A DNA stretch of 12,051 bases from an uncultured Candidatus Peregrinibacteria bacterium (GTDB lineage Bacteria; Patescibacteriota; Gracilibacteria; CAIRYL01). The translations under genes were made by a program, and so were the position numbers. Where the stretch lies: contig CAIRYL010000111.1 of NCBI GenBank assembly GCA_903882825.1, positions 1-12,051 of the forward strand. The letters run 5' to 3'. The notes under the pieces were generated by a model. The model had not been told where the DNA came from, did not search any database, and saw only the letters and a list, made by a program, of their open reading frames with translations. This document shows, in pieces, positions 8,128-12,051 of the stretch (positions are counted from its first letter, which is position 1; every line of letters starts with the position of its first letter).

Positions 8128-9447
8128 TTAAAATGCTTTTTTCCGCCTCAATGGTTCTTTCTTCTCGCTTTTTTCGCTCACATACGATTCTTTAATGCGG
8201 ATACTCATGGGATGATCTCGAAGTTTTTGAAGCACTTTTGCTTCAATTTGTCGAATTCGTTCACGCGTAACTCCAAACTCTTTTCCTACTTCTTCCAGTG
8301 TATGAGAAACGCCATCTAAGAGTCCAAATCGCATTTCTACAATTTTTCGTTCTCTGGGAGAAAGATACATGAGCATCGAATGAATATTTTCTTTTAGAAT
8401 TTCATGAGCGGTGGTTTCAATAGGGGATTCAGTTTCTTTATCTTCGATAAAATCTGCTAATTTTGAATCTTCTTCACTTCCTACAGGAGCTTCTAATGGG
8501 ACAATGTCTTGAGAAATTTTAATAATATGGCGAATCTTTTTTTCTTCTAAATCCATTTCTTCACTGAGTTCTTCAATAGTGGGTTCTCGACCAAGTTCTT
8601 GAGAAAGTCGGCGTTTTGTATGCGTAAGCTTGTTAATGGTTTCTACCATGTGTACCGGAATACGAATTGTTCGTGCTTGGTCGGCAATAGCGCGGGTAAT
8701 GGCTTGCCGAATCCACCAAGTGGCATATGTAGAAAATTTAAATCCTCGATGGTGATCAAATTTTTCAACCGCACGAAACAGTCCAATATTTCCTTCTTGA
8801 ATAAGGTCTAAAAACGAAAGTCCCCGTCCAATATATTTTTTAGCAATAGAAACAACCAATCGAAGATTCGCTTCTGCAAGATGTTGTTTTGCAGAGGCAT
8901 CTCCTCGTTCAATTCGTTTCGCGAGCGTAATTTCTTCTTCTCGAGTTAAGAGTGGAACTCGTCCAATTTCTGACAAGTACATTCGTACAGAATCGTTGGC
9001 AATATCAGATAAATCGAGTTTTTGTGCTTCTTCAGCATCGGCTTCTTCTTCTGCAATATCATCATCGGTGGGTTCATCTTCATCTTCTAATTCTGGATCA
9101 ATTTCTGCTTCTTCTTCATTGTCTAAAAATTTTTTGGTAGAAGAATTTAAAAATGCAGTAAGTTTTCGAGAAAGTTTTTCTCCTCGTTCGTATTCTTTTT
9201 CCATTTCTGCGCTTTCTTTTCCCCATACTATTGCTTCTTTGGCTTCAATAACATCAATACCAATTTCAAAAAATAAAGTATATAAATCATCTAAAAGCGC
9301 CACATGATCTTCGGCATCTGGCATTGCCTTTTGAATTTCTTGATGGGTTACAAATCCTTGTTCTCGACCTTTTTTTATAAGTTCTCGCACTTCTTGTGGA
9401 AATTTTGCGAGTTCTTCAATGGTCGGTTGACGGATAAAAGTCGTCAT
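8128..9447 (-). CDS. rpoD: Primary sigma factor (sigma-70, RpoD/SigA)
   Basis: This is the housekeeping sigma subunit that directs RNA polymerase to promoters. Numbering here uses the GTG at 9456 (442 residues); the ATG at 9447, three codons later, is my preferred start because neither has a Shine-Dalgarno. An N-terminal region 1.1-like part (1-80) is followed by a very acidic spacer (about 112-146). Region 1.2 starts with DSVRMYLSEIGRVPLL (155-170). Region 2 carries NLRLVVSIAKKY and the -10-reading segment FSTYATWWIRQAI (241-253). Region 3 is about 270-345. Region 4.2 holds the -35-reading helix-turn-helix TLEEVGKEFGVTRERIRQIE (386-405). Having region 1.1 and the full 2.3-2.4 motif makes it a primary, not alternative, sigma. 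It lacks the long non-conserved insert of the E. coli protein. It follows dnaG closely, as in the macromolecular synthesis operon. Confidence 0.97.
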   Translation of the reverse strand: MTTFIRQPTIEELAKFPQEVRELIKKGREQGFVTHQEIQKAMPDAEDHVALLDDLYTLFFEIGIDVIEAKEAIVWGKESAEMEKEYERGEKLSRKLTAFLNSSTKKFLDNEEEAEIDPELEDEDEPTDDDIAEEEADAEEAQKLDLSDIANDSVRMYLSEIGRVPLLTREEEITLAKRIERGDASAKQHLAEANLRLVVSIAKKYIGRGLSFLDLIQEGNIGLFRAVEKFDHHRGFKFSTYATWWIRQAITRAIADQARTIRIPVHMVETINKLTHTKRRLSQELGREPTIEELSEEMDLEEKKIRHIIKISQDIVPLEAPVGSEEDSKLADFIEDKETESPIETTAHEILKENIHSMLMYLSPRERKIVEMRFGLLDGVSHTLEEVGKEFGVTRERIRQIEAKVLQKLRDHPMSIRIKESYVSEKSEKKEPLRRKKAF

Positions 9448-9473
9448 TTTAGCCACGGGCAGAGGGGGAAAAG

Positions 9474-11225
9474 TTATTGATGAAGGCGTTGAAGGCTTAA
9501 AAGAGCAGACCTAAGCGCATTCGAGAGTTCGGAAATATCAGCATGAGGGGACGGGTTTCTAATGGCAGAAGAAAGGGATCTTACTCGTTCGGAAAGAATT
9601 ATTTTTGCACTTTCTTTCGCGATCAAATCGGCTTCTTCTTGCAGAACTGCAGATGAAAAATGACCACATTTTTCGTCTGCATAGAGGATAGATTTTTGAA
9701 TTTTCTCTTGTTCACTCGGCAATAATGCCGAAAGAAAGCTTTCAATTTCCATAACCCCCGAGCCATTATACACATCTTTGAAAAAAACAAAAAAATTCTT
9801 TTCTTCTTCTTTTTCAAAAGAGGTCTCTGTAAATTTTTCTAAAAACTGTGGTAAAAACTCTGGGAAGGCTAGAAAAAAGCCAAAAGCGTATTCTCGAAGT
9901 GGAATATTCACGGTTTTTGATTGTTTTTGAAAAGAATGATGCGGAAGGGCAGACGAAGAAGAAAAAAATTCCCGCTCAATCATCGCGGAATCTACCTGTA
10001 AAAAATTTGCCAGTATGTCAAAATATTCTCTTCGTTCTATTTCATTTTGAAGTGCGTGTAAAAATGGAAACACTTCTTCTAAAAAATTGGTTTTTCCTCG
10101 TGCAGTAGAAACAGGATGACGCTCGGCGAGCGTTTCAAATAAAAATTGTGAAGCAGGTGTTGGATGTAAGAGTACATTTCGAAATTCTTCAGGATTATTT
10201 TTGAGGGCTTCATCTGGATCTTTTCCTCCAGGAATACGTGCCACACTCACTTCCATACCAGATGCAAAAAAAAGTTCTAAGGCTCGTAGCGTGGCAGATT
10301 TTCCAGCCGAATCGGTATCAAATGCGAGAATTGCCTTTTTTGCAAAACGTTGAAGAGTTTTTACTTGTGAGCTGGTAAATGCCGTTCCAGAGCTGGCAAC
10401 GGCGTTTACAATACCAGATTGATGACAGGCAATCACATCAAAATTTCCTTCTACTACTAGTACTGTTTCGGTGGTTTGAATAGATTTTTTCCCTTCAAAA
10501 AGACCATATAAAAGTTTTGATTTTTCGTATATCGGACTTTCGGGAGAGTTTAAATATTTTGGTTCTTCATGGTCGAGTGCGCGTCCACCAAATCCACAAA
10601 TATTTCCGCTTCCATCTAAAAATGGGAACATAATTCTATTTCTAAATTTATCATACACAGATTCTCCTTTTTCATCTTTTGTGGTTACGACTCCTGCTTT
10701 TCGTAAATCTTTTCGGGGAAAACCTTTGTGTACCAAAAATTCTTCTAATGCATGAAATTCTGCTGGGGCATATCCTATTCCAAATGTTTTACAAATTTCT
10801 GGCGTAAATTGTCGTTTTTGAAATATGTATTCGCGTGCGGGTGAAGAGATCTGAAATTGAGACACAAAAAATGCTTGTGTTTCTTTTAAAATTTCTCGAA
10901 GAATTTCTTTTTCTTCTTTTTTTTGTTGGAATTTTTCAGAAGAAACGTTTTCTATAATTACTCCTGCCCATTCGGCGAGCAGGGGAAGAGCTTCTGCAAA
11001 AGTAATATTTTCAATTTTTTGAACAAATGAAAAAATATCACCTCCGTTTTGGCATGCAAAACACCATGCAAAATTTTTAGAAGGGCTTACTATAAAGGAA
11101 GGATTGGTATCATTATGGAATGGGCAGATTCCTTTTAAATTTCTTCCTACTTTTTTAAGAGTTACATATCGTGAAACTACATCGGTAATATGAAGCCGAG
11201 ATTTAATTTCCTCAATGGTATCCAT
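9474..11225 (-). CDS. dnaG: DNA primase
   Basis: DnaG makes the RNA primers for the replication fork. At 583 residues it equals the usual length (E. coli 581). The N-terminal CHC2 zinc-binding domain uses C34, H37, C55 and C58. The catalytic core follows, with FGIGYAP (148-154), FRNRIMFP (194-201) and GFGGR (211-215). The TOPRIM part has E259 in VVEGNFDV, the DTD pair D303/D305, and KDPDE at 335-339. The C-terminal third is poorly conserved and should be the helicase-binding domain. The ATG at 11225 gives the normal start. A GAGGG at 11238-11242 (minus strand), twelve bases upstream, is the only clear Shine-Dalgarno-like sequence in the window, though somewhat far away. It is the first gene of the block and its stop is 17-26 bases before the rpoD start. 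Confidence 0.97.
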   Translation of the reverse strand: MDTIEEIKSRLHITDVVSRYVTLKKVGRNLKGICPFHNDTNPSFIVSPSKNFAWCFACQNGGDIFSFVQKIENITFAEALPLLAEWAGVIIENVSSEKFQQKKEEKEILREILKETQAFFVSQFQISSPAREYIFQKRQFTPEICKTFGIGYAPAEFHALEEFLVHKGFPRKDLRKAGVVTTKDEKGESVYDKFRNRIMFPFLDGSGNICGFGGRALDHEEPKYLNSPESPIYEKSKLLYGLFEGKKSIQTTETVLVVEGNFDVIACHQSGIVNAVASSGTAFTSSQVKTLQRFAKKAILAFDTDSAGKSATLRALELFFASGMEVSVARIPGGKDPDEALKNNPEEFRNVLLHPTPASQFLFETLAERHPVSTARGKTNFLEEVFPFLHALQNEIERREYFDILANFLQVDSAMIEREFFSSSSALPHHSFQKQSKTVNIPLREYAFGFFLAFPEFLPQFLEKFTETSFEKEEEKNFFVFFKDVYNGSGVMEIESFLSALLPSEQEKIQKSILYADEKCGHFSSAVLQEEADLIAKESAKIILSERVRSLSSAIRNPSPHADISELSNALRSALLSLQRLHQ

Positions 11226-11249
11226 ATTTTTAAAAAACCCTCAGAAAAA

Positions 11250-11279
11250 AGAATATCGTATTTTTATTAAAAAAAACAA
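11250..11279 (-). promoter_or_regulatory. Candidate sigma-70 promoter for the dnaG-rpoD-greA block
   Basis: On the minus strand TTGTTT (11274-11279) is followed after 18 bases by TATTCT (11250-11255), in a very AT-rich stretch just before the dnaG ribosome site. A TACGAT (11255-11260) overlaps it and is an alternative -10; the same hexamer occurs upstream of ung. Matches to consensus are modest, so this is a placement guess supported mainly by position: it sits after the tandem terminators and before dnaG. Confidence 0.3.
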
Positions 11280-11350
11280 TATGCAGGTGATGAAGGAAAG
11301 GGGAACGCCTTTTTTAATGTGCTGGAGGTAAAATGAAAGGGGAGGGAGAT

Positions 11351-11386
11351 GGCTCCATAGTTTTCGCAAAGCGAAACTGTGGAGCC
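11351..11386 (+). repeat. Imperfect palindrome, element 1 of three
   Basis: The plus strand folds as arm GGCTCCA/TGGAGCC (7 bp), a T.G wobble, AG/CT, one unpaired T, an inner stem TTTCGC/GCGAAA, and loop AAA. Apart from the inner stem and loop this is the layout of elements 2 and 3, which read on the opposite strand. No T-run follows on either strand, so it is not an obvious terminator. Confidence 0.75.
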
Positions 11387-11397
11387 ATTGTATACGT

Positions 11398-11436
11398 AAA
11401 AAGGCTCCACACCTCCATTCGGGAGAGCATGGAGCC
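11398..11436 (-). terminator. Rho-independent terminator, palindrome element 2
   Basis: On the minus strand the hairpin (11436 to 11403) has arm GGCTCCA/TGGAGCC, a T.G wobble, GC/GT, one unpaired T, inner stem CTCC/GGAG and loop CGAAT, and is followed directly by TTTTT (11402-11398). It is the second of two terminator-like hairpins after the stop of the surface protein gene. Confidence 0.7.
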
Positions 11437-11440
11437 ATCG

Positions 11441-11483
11441 ATAATAAAAGGATCCACAGCCCCACAAGGGGGACTATGGATCC
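11441..11483 (-). terminator. Rho-independent terminator, palindrome element 3
   Basis: On the minus strand the hairpin (11483 to 11450) has arm GGATCCA/TGGATCC, a T.G wobble, AG/CT, one unpaired T, inner stem CCCC/GGGG and loop CTTGT, followed at once by TTTTATTAT (11449-11441). It begins 16 bases after the stop codon of the surface protein gene, the normal place for its terminator. A TTTTTTT on the plus strand (11494-11500) is ten bases past the stem and is a poor terminator for that direction. Confidence 0.75.
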
Positions 11484-11498
11484 AGCTGGGGTCTTTTT

Positions 11499-12051
11499 TT
11501 AAAGTACACACTGATGTAGTTCCGTATGTACTTTGCGCTGATCGCAGTGATCACCTGCTTCTCCTTGTGCACGCCAGTCGTGTGCCTTAAATGCCAATAC
11601 ATTAGTTCCTTTAAGACACCAACAACTGGTATCATTGCATGATATTCTTCCAAATCCCATTTCTCGCCAGGTATTACCATCTCCTTCACATTGAGTCTGC
11701 GTCCATCCTCCTACCACTAACCCACTCCATGAATCAGCACATGCTCCGTTAATACAGAGAGCAGTTCCATTTATGCTTCCCTTAGCATTGGTATTTCCAG
11801 CATGATCTACATTAAGTATCCATTCAGTAGATCCATTTAAAAATCCAATGAGATTACCATTAGCATGAATACTTTTTGCACCATACCATGATTCATCATT
11901 ATCTTGCATATATAAGCGAGAAGCAGTAGATCCAACGCTTAATTCACCATTAGCTATGGCATTTCCCGCATTATCTACACGAAATATCCAACCAGCAGTT
12001 CCACTTAAAAATCCAATGTTGTTACTATTGGCATGAATATATTTTACTCCA
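11499..12051 (-). CDS. C-terminal part of a repetitive fibre- or adhesin-like surface protein, 5' partial
   Basis: The frame runs off the right edge, so only the last 183 residues are seen; the ATG at 11909 is internal, because the same frame continues upstream of it with repeat sequence. The visible part has 56-residue tandem repeats with core IHAN..(I)GFL.G...W...VD.AGN..A.G and, between cores, RLYMQDNDESWYG. Such VDNAGN/ANG repeats recall phage tail-fibre and adhesin shafts; this is resemblance, not a family assignment. After the repeats comes ALCINGACADSW and a region that holds all eight cysteines, ending in CVL. The even cysteine number and lack of cysteine in the repeats suggest an exported, disulfide-bonded end domain. 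I see no sorting signal or membrane segment at the C-terminus. The TAA at 11499 is followed by two terminator-like hairpins. Confidence 0.8.
   Translation of the reverse strand, partial: GVKYIHANSNNIGFLSGTAGWIFRVDNAGNAIANGELSVGSTASRLYMQDNDESWYGAKSIHANGNLIGFLNGSTEWILNVDHAGNTNAKGSINGTALCINGACADSWSGLVVGGWTQTQCEGDGNTWREMGFGRISCNDTSCWCLKGTNVLAFKAHDWRAQGEAGDHCDQRKVHTELHQCVL
11778..12050 (-). repeat. 168-bp (56-residue) tandem coding repeat, two copies visible
   Basis: GVKYIHAN starts at 12050 and GAKSIHAN at 11882, exactly 168 bases apart. Both copies continue through GFL.G, W, VD.AGN and a final glycine. At DNA level the plus-strand stretch TTAAAAATCCAATG recurs with the same period (12001-12018 region and 11833-11850 region). 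The second copy diverges after its AGN..A.G segment and passes into the cysteine-rich end. More copies probably lie beyond the window. Confidence 0.85.

Noticed and set aside
8952..9307. Serine- and leucine-rich plus-strand frames opposite rpoD
   Set aside because: They are the complement of the acidic Glu/Asp spacer of the sigma factor and have no independent support.
11351..11483. CRISPR array
   Set aside because: The repeats are three palindromes in two orientations with 13-16 base spacers and variable centres, not identical direct repeats, and no cas gene is near.
11351..11483. Shufflon-type inversion sites or integron attC sites next to the surface-protein 3' end
   Set aside because: The location and the unpaired T are suggestive, but there is no recombinase gene, no alternative C-terminal cassette in the window, and the arms do not carry the attC GTTRRRY core.
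11241..11590. Small frames on both strands through the dnaG-upstream region
   Set aside because: They are produced by translating the palindromes and spacers; the region shows structured repeats and terminators, no ribosome site and no coherent protein.

Overview
The window looks like a chromosomal segment of an AT-rich bacterium with a compact gene layout. My best guess is a Patescibacteria/CPR lineage, perhaps Peregrinibacteria-like. The clues are very short gene spacing, almost no Shine-Dalgarno sites, one giant membrane-spanning protein of unknown family, and a surface protein whose repeats end in an LCINGxC motif. The lineage is inference. The eight genes read intact without UGA recoding, and all stop with TAA except one TAG.

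Layout. Positions 1-5152 (+) hold the 3' part of a giant protein: several hydrophobic or glycine-zipper membrane segments and a C-terminal lytic transglycosylase (SLT) domain. It converges on ung (5158-5835, -), with five bases between the two stops. A short AT-rich divergent spacer (5836-5980) separates ung from argH (5981-7240, +). argH is of the type found in Bacteroidetes, and no other arginine gene is visible. argH converges on a four-gene minus-strand block: dnaG (11225-9474), rpoD (9447/9456-8128), greA (8103-7630) and a small cysteine-rich lipoprotein (7616-7251). Gaps inside the block are 13-26 bases, so it is probably one transcript, a form of the macromolecular synthesis operon extended with greA.

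Upstream of dnaG, 11226-11498 is non-coding. It contains three imperfect palindromes with nearly the same arms and the same layout (7-bp arm, T.G wobble, two pairs, one unpaired T, variable inner stem and loop). Elements 2 and 3 read on the minus strand and are followed by T-runs, so they look like tandem terminators for the gene upstream. Element 1 has the same layout on the plus strand and no T-run. Beyond them, 11499-12051 (-) is the 3' end of a large extracellular, fibre- or adhesin-like protein with 56-residue tandem repeats and a cap holding eight cysteines.

Working together: dnaG, rpoD and greA supply replication priming, promoter recognition and transcript-cleavage rescue; ung repairs uracil in DNA; argH makes arginine from argininosuccinate if that substrate is available. 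The two end genes and the lipoprotein act at the cell envelope. The items most worth following up are the giant SLT protein, the mirrored hairpin family, and the repeat protein with its cysteine-rich end.
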